64,000 nucleotides of DNA. Origin: Bacteroidota bacterium (GTDB lineage: Bacteria > Bacteroidota > Bacteroidia > Chitinophagales > JADIYW01). Shown one piece after another: positions 25,702-34,177 of this stretch. The DNA is taken from NCBI GenBank assembly GCA_016705125.1, contig JADIYW010000028.1:192064-256063 (forward strand), read 5' to 3'. Positions within the stretch are counted from its first letter, which is position 1; each line of letters starts with the position of its first letter. The notes beneath the pieces are model-generated. The model was given only the letters and a program-made list of their open reading frames with translations, searched no databases and was not told the DNA's origin. Position numbers and translations under genes: made by a program.

Positions 25702-27309
25702 ATGTCGATAATTAAATCAAAAATCAATACAAATTCGGCTGCATATAAAGATAATTATGCTAAAATGTTGCTTAAAATTGAAGAGCTAAACAAGCATTTA
25801 AAGCAATCATTGTTTCAAGGGGAAGAAAAACATTTAGCAAAAGCCAAAGCACAAGGCAAATTTTTGGCTCGAGAACGCATAGAATTATTATTGGATCAAG
25901 ATTCTCCATTTCTGGAATTAATGCCATTAGCTGGTTTGGGTGTAAAAGGTGGCTTTGGAACGGGTGGAACAATGGTATCGGGTATTGGTTATGTATCTGG
26001 AAAAATGTGTTTAATTACAGCAAATGTGGGCACCAATAAAGGTGGGGCAATTGATATTGCAACATTAAAGAAAGCACTACGCATAAATGAAATTGGGCAA
26101 GAGAATAATTTACCAGCTATCAATTTGGTAGAAAGTGCAGGAGCAAATCTGCCCGACCAGGCACAGGTTTTTAATTTAGGAGGCAATAATTTTAAAGAAA
26201 TTACAAGACGTTCGAAAAAAGGAATTCCAACTATTTCCATCGTATTTGGTAACTCCACAGCTGGCGGCGCATATATTCCTGGCATGAGCGATTATACCAT
26301 TATGATTAAAAACAAAGCTAAAGTGTTTTTGGCTGGCCCGCCATTAGTAAAAATGGCTACAAATGAGATTGTGGACGACGAAACACTAGGTGGTGCTGAA
26401 ATGCATTCCAAAATATCGGGTGTTTCAGATTATTTGGCTCAAGATGAATTGGATGGAATTAGAATAGCTAGGGAGTTGATAGCAAATTTGACGAGTCCAC
26501 AGTCGACAGACCACAGTCAACAGTCGACCATTTACAAAGAACCCAATTATCCAATTGATGAATTACTTGGTATTGTTTCCGTAGACACAAAAGTGCCTTT
26601 TGATTGCAGAGAGGTAATTGCTAGGATTGTAGATGGCTCCGAATTTCATGAATTTAAAAAAGAATATGGAACGACCTTAATCTGTGGTTATGCCAAAATA
26701 CACGGTTATCCTATTGCAATCATTAGCAATAATGGTGTTTTATTTAATGACTCATCCAATAAAGGAGCACATTTTATTCAGTTGTGCAATATGAACAACA
26801 CGCCAATTATATTTTTACAAAACATAACTGGTTTTATGGTAGGCAAGGAATATGAACAAAATGGAATGATTAAAGATGGTGCAAAAATGATAAATGCCGT
26901 TTCTAACTCTGAAGTACCTATGTTTACATTAATGATGGGCGCGAGCTATGGAGCGGGAAATTATGCCATGTGTGGGCGTGCCTATAATCCAAGGTTTTTG
27001 TTTTCTTACCCAAATAGTATGATTGCTGTAATGGGAAGTGAACAGTTGGCTGGTGTAATGCAAATGGTAAGTAGAGAATCGGCAATAAAAAGTGGACAAA
27101 CTTTTGATGAAGCCCAAGCTGCACAAATGAAAGAATTTATGAAAGCCGAAATTGAAAAACAAAGCAACGCATTTTTCGCCTCTGGACAATTGTGGGACGA
27201 TGGAATAATTGATCCACGTGATACCAGAAATGTTTTCGGTTTGGTATTGGCGCTGACTTATATGAATGAAGTAAAAGGAACAAACGCATGGGGCGTGTTT
27301 AGAATGTAG
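25702..27309 (+). CDS. Acyl-CoA carboxylase carboxyltransferase subunit, geranyl/methylcrotonyl-CoA type (AtuC-like)
   Basis: Beta subunit of a biotin-dependent carboxylase; it moves the carboxyl from biotin to an acyl-CoA. The 535 residues are family length. Signature stretches include NLVESAGANLPDQ, STAGGAYIPGMSDY, VFLAGPPLVKMAT and ETLGGAEMHSKISGVSDYLA, which are closest in my judgement to geranyl-CoA carboxylase AtuC, though propionyl- or methylcrotonyl-CoA cannot be excluded. It is the first gene of the operon, with the alpha subunit at 28222. A GTCGAC-type repeat is inserted in frame at 26495-26529 (reading SPQSTDHSQQST), between the two carboxyltransferase lobes, where insertions are tolerated. 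Confidence 0.88.
   Translation: MSIIKSKINTNSAAYKDNYAKMLLKIEELNKHLKQSLFQGEEKHLAKAKAQGKFLARERIELLLDQDSPFLELMPLAGLGVKGGFGTGGTMVSGIGYVSGKMCLITANVGTNKGGAIDIATLKKALRINEIGQENNLPAINLVESAGANLPDQAQVFNLGGNNFKEITRRSKKGIPTISIVFGNSTAGGAYIPGMSDYTIMIKNKAKVFLAGPPLVKMATNEIVDDETLGGAEMHSKISGVSDYLAQDELDGIRIARELIANLTSPQSTDHSQQSTIYKEPNYPIDELLGIVSVDTKVPFDCREVIARIVDGSEFHEFKKEYGTTLICGYAKIHGYPIAIISNNGVLFNDSSNKGAHFIQLCNMNNTPIIFLQNITGFMVGKEYEQNGMIKDGAKMINAVSNSEVPMFTLMMGASYGAGNYAMCGRAYNPRFLFSYPNSMIAVMGSEQLAGVMQMVSRESAIKSGQTFDEAQAAQMKEFMKAEIEKQSNAFFASGQLWDDGIIDPRDTRNVFGLVLALTYMNEVKGTNAWGVFRM
26495..26529. repeat. GTCGAC-type repeat, in frame in the carboxyltransferase gene
   Basis: GTCCACAGTCGACAGACCAC then AGTCAACAGTCGACC. 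It is read as an S/Q/T/D-rich linker with no frame change. Confidence 0.85.
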
Positions 27310-27708
27310 GGGAATTTATGATTTATGATTTGGGATTTATGATTTGGGGATAGGAATGAAGAATTTAAGAATTAGGATAAGGAATTTAAGATTTGAAAAT
27401 TTAAAAAAAATGGATTTTTACTTTATAGAATAGAAAATATATTATTTACACAATAATAGGGCTACCCTTTTGCAATTATTTTACAAAAAGTTAATTGAAT
27501 CACTGGCTAATTATCATGTGAAGAAATCACTTGGATTAAATAAATTTAGTCCATACAAGAGGCTTGAATCTATTTACTTGGATTGAATTTTATAAATTTT
27601 ATAAATGAATTTAAAAAAGGAGCAAATAGTTGACCAATATTTAAAGAATTCTAAAAACATAATAAATAATAAACATTAATTAATTTAAAAAACCTAAATC
27701 AAAAATAA
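27310..27708. other. Gene-free 399-bp operon spacer with ATTT-type repeats
   Basis: Bases 27315-27412 are iterations of (GA/G)ATTTATGATTTGGG-like units. A 51-codon open stretch at 27434-27586 has no start or recognised homologue. No terminator hairpin was seen, so read-through to 27709 is likely. Confidence 0.6.
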
Positions 27709-28188
27709 ATGAATAAATTAACAAAAACGCTAAAACAATTAGATTTTCTTCCAGAAGGAATCAGGATGAAAACCATTTCCTTTATACTAGGAAATACAGT
27801 TAAATATGTGGGAACTTCTGGGGTAGATTTTGAAAAAATAACGCCAAATGAATTGATTGTTTCCTTGCCAAATAAAAGCAAAGTACGCAATCATATCGGT
27901 CAAATACATGCTGCAGCCACTACCCTTTTGGCCGAAACTGCTACAGGAATAATTGTAGGTGTAAATATTCCTGACAATAAAATTCCACTAATGAAAACAT
28001 TGAAAGTGGATTTTATAAGAAGAAGTAAAGGCAAACAAACAGCTGTTTCTACTCTTTCTGAAGAACAAATAAATTTAATACAAACAACAGATAAAGGCGA
28101 AACACTTGTGCCCGTAAAAGTAACAGATGAAACAGGACAAGAGGTGGTAAAAGCAGAAATGCTATGGGCTTGGATATTGAAAAAATAA
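27709..28188 (+). CDS. DUF4442 / hotdog-fold thioesterase-like protein
   Basis: 159 residues of the DUF4442 hotdog family, related to acyl-CoA thioesterases. LPNKSKVRNHIGQIHAAATTLLAETATG carries the N-H-x-G-x-x-H-A-A pattern at the start of the long hotdog helix, and MKTLKVDFIRRSKG follows. In an acyl-CoA degradation operon a thioesterase or acyl-CoA binding role is sensible, but the substrate is unknown. It lies 33 bp before the biotin carboxylase gene. Confidence 0.78.
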   Translation: MNKLTKTLKQLDFLPEGIRMKTISFILGNTVKYVGTSGVDFEKITPNELIVSLPNKSKVRNHIGQIHAAATTLLAETATGIIVGVNIPDNKIPLMKTLKVDFIRRSKGKQTAVSTLSEEQINLIQTTDKGETLVPVKVTDETGQEVVKAEMLWAWILKK

Positions 28189-28221
28189 AAAATTTGAAAT
28201 TAAAAAACAATTATAAATCAC

Positions 28222-30234
28222 ATGTCTCAAATCTCAAATCCAAAGAAAATAACAAAACTTTTAGTAGCCAATCGGGGTGAAATAGCCATCCGGATTTTCA
28301 AAACTTGTCGCGAAATGGGCATTGCAACCGTTGCTGTTTTCTCTGATGCCGATGAAAATAGTTTATTTGTTAAAATGGCCGATGAAGCAGTTCGTATTGG
28401 TGGTAAGCAACCAAATGAATCGTATTTGGTAATGGATAAAATTATAGATGCAGCGAAACAAACAGGTGCAAATGCCATTCATCCAGGTTATGGTTTTTTA
28501 AGTGAGAAAGTCGAATTTGCACAACGTGTAATCGATGAAAATATAATTTGGGTAGGTCCACATCCAAAAGCCATTGAAGTAATGGGATCTAAAATTGGTG
28601 CAAAAAAAATAATGCAATCGCATAATGTACCCACCATTCCTGGCTATCAAGGCGACGACCAAAGCGAATCAACCATTAAATCAAAAGCTATTGAAATTGG
28701 ATTTCCCGTTTTGCTAAAAGCAAGTGCTGGCGGTGGCGGGAAAGGTATGCGTATCGTTCGGCAGGAAAGTGAATTGGATAAAGCCATCAACGAAGCAAAA
28801 TCCGAAGCTTTAAATGGCTTTGGTGATGATACTTTATTAATAGAAAAATATTTTGACACATCAAGACATGTAGAGTTTCAAATTTTTGGCGATAAACATG
28901 GAAACGCACTTCATTTATTTGAAAGAGAATGTAGCATCCAACGCCGTTATCAAAAAGTAGTAGAAGAAAGTCCTTCGCCATTTATTACCCAAGAAACACG
29001 CCAAAAAATGGGCGATGCTGCAGTTGCTGCGTGTAAAGCAATTGCTTATGATAATGCTGGAACGGTAGAATTTATTGTGGCACCTGATCAATCTTTTTAT
29101 TTTTTGGAAGTAAATACTCGTTTGCAAGTAGAGCATCCAATTACTGAAGAAGTAACAGGTTTGGATTTAGTTCGATTGCAAATAGAAGTTGCCGAAGGTC
29201 GCCCAATTCCTTTCAACCAAGAAGCAATTTCGCAATGCGGACATGCAATTGAAGTACGAGTATATGCAGAAGATGCAGCCAATAATTTTATGCCTGTGAG
29301 TGGTAAAATAATAGATTGGATTCCTGCAAAAATTGATGGTTTGCGTTATGATACTGGAATAGAAAGTGGTTCAGAGATTTCTACTTTTTACGATCCAATG
29401 ATTGCAAAAATAATTGCAAAAGGGAAAAACAGACAAGAAGCTATTTCAAAACTTACATTGGCCTTACAAGAATTAGTTTTAACAGGTTTTACCACAAACA
29501 AAAACTTCCTTACTGCAATTTTACAAAATGAAGATTTTCAAAAGGGAGATTTTGATACCCATTTTTTAGATAAAATATTCAAATATGAAGGCGAAAAATA
29601 CAATCAAGAATCTATTGATATTTTAACTTGTGCTTTACAACATTATCGCTTTTTAGAACGGCAGAAAAATCAACCCATTTCCAACCTGTCAGGTTGGAGA
29701 AATAATTTTTATCAACCACAACAAGAAAAATATAGCTTTGGTGGTTTTGAGTTTTTAGTAGAATATAAAAATGAAAATGGTGTTTTGAATATTTCATTTG
29801 CGGAAAAAACATTTAAAAGTAAAAATTGTCCACAGACCACTGTCGACTGTCGACCGTTGACCGCTGACATCTTTTACGTTTTCGAAATAAACAATATCCG
29901 TCGTAAATTTTTCTTCTCACAAAATGGCAATCAATATTTTGTTCATTCACCACAACTTGGGCAAATTGTTTTACTAAGTATAGATAAATTCCCGAATCCA
30001 ATAGAAGAAACGGTAAAAGGTGGTTATGCTGCACCGATGCCTGGAGAGGTTACAATTGTTTTGGTAAAAGCTGGTGATACGGTGAAAAGTGGTGATGCAT
30101 TATTAAAAATGATTTCGATGAAAATGGAAAGCACCATTGAAGCACAAGCCGATGGCGAGGTGGAAGAAATTTATGTAAGCGACAAACAATTTGTAGAAGC
30201 AGGAACTTTGTTGTTAAAGATGAAGGAGGAATGA
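28222..30234 (+). CDS. Acyl-CoA carboxylase biotin carboxylase/BCCP subunit (AtuF/MccA-like)
   Basis: Alpha subunit of the carboxylase, 670 residues. It has an N-terminal biotin carboxylase domain (LLVANRGEIAIRIFKTCREMG at the start, ATP-grasp loop KASAGGGGKGMR near 170, EVNTRLQVEHPITEEV near 292) and a C-terminal biotinyl domain with MKM, biotin lysine K634. The usual Ala before MKM is Ser (SMKME). A GTCGAC-type repeat is inserted in frame at 29828-29870 (CPQTTVDCRPLTAD) in the BT-like region between the two domains. It works with the carboxyltransferase at 25702. Confidence 0.92.
   Translation: MSQISNPKKITKLLVANRGEIAIRIFKTCREMGIATVAVFSDADENSLFVKMADEAVRIGGKQPNESYLVMDKIIDAAKQTGANAIHPGYGFLSEKVEFAQRVIDENIIWVGPHPKAIEVMGSKIGAKKIMQSHNVPTIPGYQGDDQSESTIKSKAIEIGFPVLLKASAGGGGKGMRIVRQESELDKAINEAKSEALNGFGDDTLLIEKYFDTSRHVEFQIFGDKHGNALHLFERECSIQRRYQKVVEESPSPFITQETRQKMGDAAVAACKAIAYDNAGTVEFIVAPDQSFYFLEVNTRLQVEHPITEEVTGLDLVRLQIEVAEGRPIPFNQEAISQCGHAIEVRVYAEDAANNFMPVSGKIIDWIPAKIDGLRYDTGIESGSEISTFYDPMIAKIIAKGKNRQEAISKLTLALQELVLTGFTTNKNFLTAILQNEDFQKGDFDTHFLDKIFKYEGEKYNQESIDILTCALQHYRFLERQKNQPISNLSGWRNNFYQPQQEKYSFGGFEFLVEYKNENGVLNISFAEKTFKSKNCPQTTVDCRPLTADIFYVFEINNIRRKFFFSQNGNQYFVHSPQLGQIVLLSIDKFPNPIEETVKGGYAAPMPGEVTIVLVKAGDTVKSGDALLKMISMKMESTIEAQADGEVEEIYVSDKQFVEAGTLLLKMKEE
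29828..29870. repeat. GTCGAC-type repeat, in frame in the biotin carboxylase gene
   Basis: GTCCACAGACCACTGTCGAC followed by TGTCGACCGTTGACCGCTGACAT. It keeps the frame and encodes a TTVDCRPLTAD linker. Confidence 0.85.
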
Positions 30235-30273
30235 TTTGAGGATTTGAGGATTTGGAAATTTGAAAATTTGAAA
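30234..30273. repeat. ATTT-type repeat left of the ORF6N pair
   Basis: Runs of GATTTGAG / GATTTGGAAATTTGAAAATTTG between the biotin carboxylase stop and the first ORF6N gene. Confidence 0.55.
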
Positions 30274-30283
30274 ATGAAATATT

Positions 30284-30808
30284 ATGAAAGAAATTATACC
30301 CATACAACAAAAAATATTTGAAATCAGGGGGCAAAAAGTTATGCTTGCCCCGATAGCTATCGGGGTTGATTTGGCTGTTTTGTATGAAGTTGAGACTAGG
30401 GTTTTAAATCAGGCAATTAAAAGGAATATAGAAAGTTTTCCAGATGATTTTATGTTTCAACTTTCTAAATCGGAATGGCAAAACATGTCATCACAATTTG
30501 TGATGACATATCCAATCAAAAGACCAAAATCTGCCATTCCTTATGCATTTACTGAGCATGGCGTAACCATGTTAGCAAGTGTTTTGAAAAGTCCCAAAGC
30601 AAGACAAATGAATATACAAATAGTTAGGGCATTTATTGCACTCAGAAATTGGGCACTTAATTATAAAGAATTAGCAGATAAAATTGCGCAATTGGAAAAT
30701 GACAACGATAAAAAATTTGCAGATATTTATGAGGCTTTAAATTATTTAGTAAGCGAAAAAGAAATAGAAACAAATCAAAAGGAACGAAATAAAATTGGAT
30801 TTAAATAA
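30284..30808 (+). CDS. ORF6N domain DNA-binding-like protein, copy 1 (with palindrome insertion)
   Basis: 174 residues. The ORF6N domain covers about 1-105 (QQKIFEIRGQKVML, ESFPDDFMFQLS, YAFTEHGVTMLASVL) and is followed by a helical, probably coiled-coil tail (LADKIAQLENDNDKKFADIYEAL). Against copy 2 it has a five-residue net insertion (APIAIGV in place of DF after VML), caused by an 18-bp palindrome at 30348. The insertion falls in the ORF6N core, so the DNA-binding role may be impaired. ORF6N occurs in phage and bacterial proteins; no function is known for this type in an operon spacer. Confidence 0.85.
   Translation: MKEIIPIQQKIFEIRGQKVMLAPIAIGVDLAVLYEVETRVLNQAIKRNIESFPDDFMFQLSKSEWQNMSSQFVMTYPIKRPKSAIPYAFTEHGVTMLASVLKSPKARQMNIQIVRAFIALRNWALNYKELADKIAQLENDNDKKFADIYEALNYLVSEKEIETNQKERNKIGFK
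30348..30365. repeat. 18-bp perfect palindrome inserted in ORF6N copy 1
   Basis: CCCCGATAGCTATCGGGG, absent from the paralogue at 30846. From memory this palindrome is dispersed in other Bacteroidota genomes; only one copy is in this window. Confidence 0.85.
30485..30509. repeat. Palindrome in ORF6N copy 1 coding sequence
   Basis: ATGTCATCACAA, T, TTGTGATGACAT: twelve-base perfect arms centred on the first base of the codon after CAA (Gln), the same codon position as the palindrome in copy 2. Confidence 0.9.
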
Positions 30809-30845
30809 AAAATATAAATAATATACAAATCAAAAAGTAATAAAA

Positions 30846-31349
30846 ATGATCGAAACAATTTCCATACAACACAAAATATTTGAAATCAGAGGGCAGAAAG
30901 TTATGCTCGATTTTGATTTAGCTCAATTGTATGAAATAGAAACAAAGGTACTTAAGCAAAGTATCAGAAGGAATTTAAATAGATTCCCTTCTGATTTTAT
31001 GTTTGAACTTACACCCGATGAATTTACCAGCTTGAGGTCACAAATTGTGACCTCAAGCTGGGGCGGAACAAGATATTTGCCTTTTGCGTTTACCGAACAT
31101 GGTGTAACGATGTTAGCAAGTATCCTAAATTCTGACAAAGCAATTAATATAAACATTCAAATAGTTAGGGCATTTATTACACTAAGAAATTGGGCACTTA
31201 ATTATAAAGAATTAGCAGATAAAATTGCGCAATTGGAAAATGACAACGATAAAAAATTTGCAGACATTTATGAAGCACTTAATTATTTAGTATCTGAAAA
31301 AGAAATGGAAACAAATCAAAAAGAACGTAAAAAAATAGGATTTAAATAA
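30846..31349 (+). CDS. ORF6N domain protein, copy 2
   Basis: 167 residues, paralogue of the preceding gene with an almost identical C-terminal half. The ORF6N domain is intact (KVMLDFDLAQLYEIETKVLKQSIRRN, FPSDFMFEL, FAFTEHGVTMLASIL). A perfect 35-bp palindrome lies within the coding sequence at 31027. It is 37 bp after copy 1, on the same strand, and the pair probably arose by tandem duplication with later divergence of the N-terminal halves. A role in the fatty acid/terpene operon is not evident; it looks like a passenger. Confidence 0.87.
   Translation: MIETISIQHKIFEIRGQKVMLDFDLAQLYEIETKVLKQSIRRNLNRFPSDFMFELTPDEFTSLRSQIVTSSWGGTRYLPFAFTEHGVTMLASILNSDKAININIQIVRAFITLRNWALNYKELADKIAQLENDNDKKFADIYEALNYLVSEKEMETNQKERKKIGFK
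31027..31061. repeat. 35-bp perfect palindrome in ORF6N copy 2 coding sequence
   Basis: CCAGCTTGAGGTCACAA, A, TTGTGACCTCAAGCTGG: 17-base perfect arms at the position homologous to 30485-30509 but with different outer base pairs. Confidence 0.92.
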
Positions 31350-31352
31350 CTC

Positions 31353-31392
31353 GAATTCCTAAATCATAAATCTAAAATCATAAATCATAAAT
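31353..31392. repeat. ATTT-type repeat right of the ORF6N pair
   Basis: CCTAAATCATAAATCTAAAA TCATAAATCATAAAT; the reverse complement gives ATTTATGATTTATGATTTTAG, the same unit as at 27315. Confidence 0.55.
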
Positions 31393-31395
31393 AAT

Positions 31396-32220
31396 ATGCT
31401 ATACACACAAGAACAAACAGCCAATTTCGCAGAACAAAGTTTTGCTTATTTAATTGTAGAAGAAAAAGAAAATGTATTAAGCATTACGCTCAATCGGCCT
31501 GATAAACGCAATGCCTTTCACATGCCTTTGGCAAATGAATTAGCGTATGCTTTAGCGTATGCGCATTATAACAATTCAATTTGGTGCGTAGTTCTCAAAG
31601 CAAATGGTCCAACTTTTTGTGCTGGTGCCGATTTAAAAGCATTTGCAGGTGCCGATACTACCGAAAAACCTTCAACCATTCCTATGCCGAAAGACATGGT
31701 AAAACTCGGCGATGAATTCAATGGTTTACACAAACCTTGCATTGCACAAGTACATGCAGATGTTTACGCGGGTGGCTTCCTTATGATCGGCGGTGCCACA
31801 CATGTAGTGGCAGTTGAGTCTGCAAAATTTGGTTTACCTGAAGTAAAACGCGGCATCTTTCCATTCCAAGTAATGGCAACATTAGAACCATTAATGTCGG
31901 CAAGGCAATTACTAGATTTATGTTTGAGGGCCAAAACATTAACCGCTCAAGAAGCAAAAGAAGTTGGATTAGTATCAGTTGTAGTACATCCTGACAGGTT
32001 GGAAGAAACGGTTCAAAATTTAGTTTCTGATATAAAAGAACAATCGCCAACTGCCATACGTTTGGGCCTAAAAGCATTTCAAGAAATGAAAACAAAAAAT
32101 GCCGACGACAAACACAAATACTTACATGCTATGTTGATGCAATGTTTACAGAGTAAAGATGCGGCAGAAGGTTTATTAGCATTCAAAGAAAAACGAAAAG
32201 CAAACTGGACAGGCAATTAA
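31396..32220 (+). CDS. Enoyl-CoA hydratase/isomerase family protein (AtuE-like)
   Basis: Crotonase-fold protein of 274 residues. Motifs are LSITLNRPDKRNAFHMPLANEL, the oxyanion-hole segment FCAGADLKAFAG and AGGFLMIGGATHVVA followed by FGLPEVKRGIFPFQVMA. In the atu pathway this position corresponds to isohexenylglutaconyl-CoA hydratase; in leucine breakdown to methylglutaconyl-CoA hydratase. Sequence alone does not separate these. It lies in the operon between the ORF6N pair and the AtuA homologue. Confidence 0.86.
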   Translation: MLYTQEQTANFAEQSFAYLIVEEKENVLSITLNRPDKRNAFHMPLANELAYALAYAHYNNSIWCVVLKANGPTFCAGADLKAFAGADTTEKPSTIPMPKDMVKLGDEFNGLHKPCIAQVHADVYAGGFLMIGGATHVVAVESAKFGLPEVKRGIFPFQVMATLEPLMSARQLLDLCLRAKTLTAQEAKEVGLVSVVVHPDRLEETVQNLVSDIKEQSPTAIRLGLKAFQEMKTKNADDKHKYLHAMLMQCLQSKDAAEGLLAFKEKRKANWTGN

Positions 32221-32224
32221 AAAC

Positions 32225-32266
32225 TAACCGCAAAGGTCTCAAAGATATTACGCAAAGTTCTCTAAG
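32225..32266 (+). repeat. Solo CAAAG-type repeat
   Basis: TAACCGCAAAGGTCTCAAAG then ATATTACGCAAAGTTCTCTAAG. It has the same layout as the left end of the GxxExxY elements but no gene inside. A weak inverted CTTTGAAGTGTTAA lies at 32295-32308. Confidence 0.7.
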
Positions 32267-32323
32267 AAAAACTATTCAATTCAAAAATTGCGCTCTTTGA
32301 AGTGTTAAAAAATAAAAAAGAAT

Positions 32324-33718
32324 ATGAGCAAAACAATAAGAATAGCAGGAGCACAAGGATTTTATGGTGATTCACCTTTGGGTGCAATGCAAATTGCCAT
32401 GCAAGGCGCAGCCGATTATTTGATGCACGATGCATTAGCAGAACTAACTTTATCTATCTTACAAAAAGATAAGATAAAAGACCCAACGATGGGTTATGCC
32501 CGAGATATTGAGGTACATGCACGCACTTTATACCCAATGGCATTTGCAAAAGGCATTAAAATTGTAACCAATAGTGGCGGATTAAACCCTGAAAGTGCCG
32601 CCGAAAAGGTAAAAGCCATTTTAGAAAAACAGGGCATTAAAGGCGTCAAAATAGCAACCATTACTGGTGATGATGTGCTGGCACGTTTACCAGAATTTAA
32701 AGAAAATAATATAGAGTTAAATAACTTAGATGACAACTCCTCTTATTACGATTCCAAGTTTCCACCTACTCATGCCAATGTATATATAGGTGCACAAAAA
32801 GTAAAAGAAGCATTGGACAATGGTGCCAATTTAATTTTAGCTGGTAGAGTTGCAGATCCTTGTTTGGCTTTGGGTATTATGGCACACGAATACAATTGGA
32901 AAATAGACGATGCAACTTCACAGGAAGATTGGGACAGAATGGCATTTGCAATTACAATTGGTCATATTTTGGAATGTGGCGGACAAGCAAGTGGTGGCAA
33001 TGCCTACTCCGAATGGCCTATGAATTATAGTGTGTCAGATTTGGGTTATCCCATTGCTCATGTGAATGAAGACTGCACAGCCATTTTAACAAAAGCAGAC
33101 AATACCGGAGGTAAAGTATCGAGAAATACAATTAGGGAGCAGCTGGTTTATGAAATTCACGATCCTACAAATTATATAACGCCCGATGTAGTTGTTGACT
33201 TATCTAATATCATTTTGAAAGATGAGTCAGAAAATAGAGTATCCATTTCAGGTATAAAAGGCAAACCAAGACCAGAAAAATTAAAATTGTGTATCGGACA
33301 ACATGAAGGATTTGTAACAGAGCAATTTTTCTTCTTCTCCTACCCTTTTGCTTATGATAAATTACAAATGTTCATAAAAGCCACCAAAGAAACATGGGCA
33401 AAATTACCCGTTCAAATTCTCGAATCTCGATTCAACATAATAGGAGTTAATGGTTTACATGAAGATGCGGTAGAAATACCAGATGTTGCAGAATTAAATC
33501 AGAGAAGTGAACTAGGATTACGAATTGCTATCAAACATAAAGACGACAGAACAGGAAAAACAGCCATTGCTGGTATTGTTTGTTTGGGTTTAAATGGCCC
33601 TCCAGGTGTAATTTCAGTGCCAGGTTGGGGAAATATGAATAGGGCAATGTTGAGTTTGTTTCCTTGTTTGATACCAAGAGAATTGATTGAACCTGAATTA
33701 AAATATATTGAAGTATAA
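32324..33718 (+). CDS. AtuA family protein (DUF1446), N-terminal main domain
   Basis: 464 residues of DUF1446, the AtuA family named from acyclic terpene utilisation in Pseudomonas. Visible stretches are RIAGAQGFYGDSPLGAM, TNSGGLNPESAAEKVKAI, ANVYIGAQKVKEAL, LAGRVADPCLALG and GQASGGNAYSEWP. The biochemical function of AtuA is still unknown. The family's small C-terminal domain is not fused here; it occurs as a separate gene at 34663, with a four-helix-bundle gene and guaD between. Confidence 0.87.
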   Translation: MSKTIRIAGAQGFYGDSPLGAMQIAMQGAADYLMHDALAELTLSILQKDKIKDPTMGYARDIEVHARTLYPMAFAKGIKIVTNSGGLNPESAAEKVKAILEKQGIKGVKIATITGDDVLARLPEFKENNIELNNLDDNSSYYDSKFPPTHANVYIGAQKVKEALDNGANLILAGRVADPCLALGIMAHEYNWKIDDATSQEDWDRMAFAITIGHILECGGQASGGNAYSEWPMNYSVSDLGYPIAHVNEDCTAILTKADNTGGKVSRNTIREQLVYEIHDPTNYITPDVVVDLSNIILKDESENRVSISGIKGKPRPEKLKLCIGQHEGFVTEQFFFFSYPFAYDKLQMFIKATKETWAKLPVQILESRFNIIGVNGLHEDAVEIPDVAELNQRSELGLRIAIKHKDDRTGKTAIAGIVCLGLNGPPGVISVPGWGNMNRAMLSLFPCLIPRELIEPELKYIEV

Positions 33719-33721
33719 ATT

Positions 33722-33757
33722 GTCCATAGTCGACGGTCGACAGTCGACCGTGGACTG
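33722..33757. repeat. GTCGAC-type repeat left of the four-helix-bundle gene
   Basis: GTCCATAGTCGACGGTCGAC then AGTCGACCGTGGACTG, starting three bases after the AtuA stop. Confidence 0.85.
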
Positions 33758-33772
33758 TTAAACTAAATAATT

Positions 33773-34124
33773 ATGGCATTTAAATTTGAGGAATTAAGAA
33801 TTTGGCAAAAAAGTGTTCAACTTACTACCATTATAGATGAAGTTGCTGACGGATTTCCCAAAAAAGAAATTTATAGCTTATCAAACCAAATTCGAAGAGC
33901 TGCTGATTCTGTATCGTTAAATATTGCAGAAGGTTCAACTGGTCAAACAAATCCTGAATTTAGAAGATTTTTTGGGTATGGCTTTAAGATCTGGCATTGA
34001 AGTAATCGGTTGTATTTATTTAGCCAAAGAAAGAAAAATAATTAAAGAAGAAGATTTCAAAAGGGTATATGAAGGATATGAAGCATTAATTGTTTCAATT
34101 CAATCCCTTAGAAAAACATTATAA
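33773..34124 (+). pseudogene. Four-helix bundle protein (23S rRNA intervening-sequence protein family), one frameshift
   Basis: Frame 1 gives FEELRIWQKSVQL ... LSNQIRRAADSVSLNIAEGS, the signature of the S23/four-helix-bundle family. The continuation GMALRSGIEVIGCIYLAKER is in the next frame. The change is in the T-run of AGATTTTTTGGG near 33970-33976: removing one T restores RRFLGMALRSG. Either a homopolymer sequencing error or a recent mutation is possible. Members were first found in intervening sequences of 23S rRNA genes; here it is an operon passenger bracketed by two GTCGAC-type repeats. Confidence 0.85.
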
Positions 34125-34133
34125 ACTTTTCGC

Positions 34134-34161
34134 GGTGGACTGTAGACCGTGGACTGTGGAC
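34134..34161. repeat. GTCGAC-type repeat right of the four-helix-bundle gene
   Basis: GGTGGACTGTAGACCGTGGA then CTGTGGAC, nine bases after the gene. Confidence 0.8.
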
Positions 34162-34177
34162 TTTAAAAAAAAACAAT

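Noticed and set aside
27434..27586. 51-codon open stretch ending YKRLESIYLD in the spacer after the carboxyltransferase gene
   Set aside because: It has no start codon or recognised family and could be a chance frame or an old gene remnant; I could not support either.
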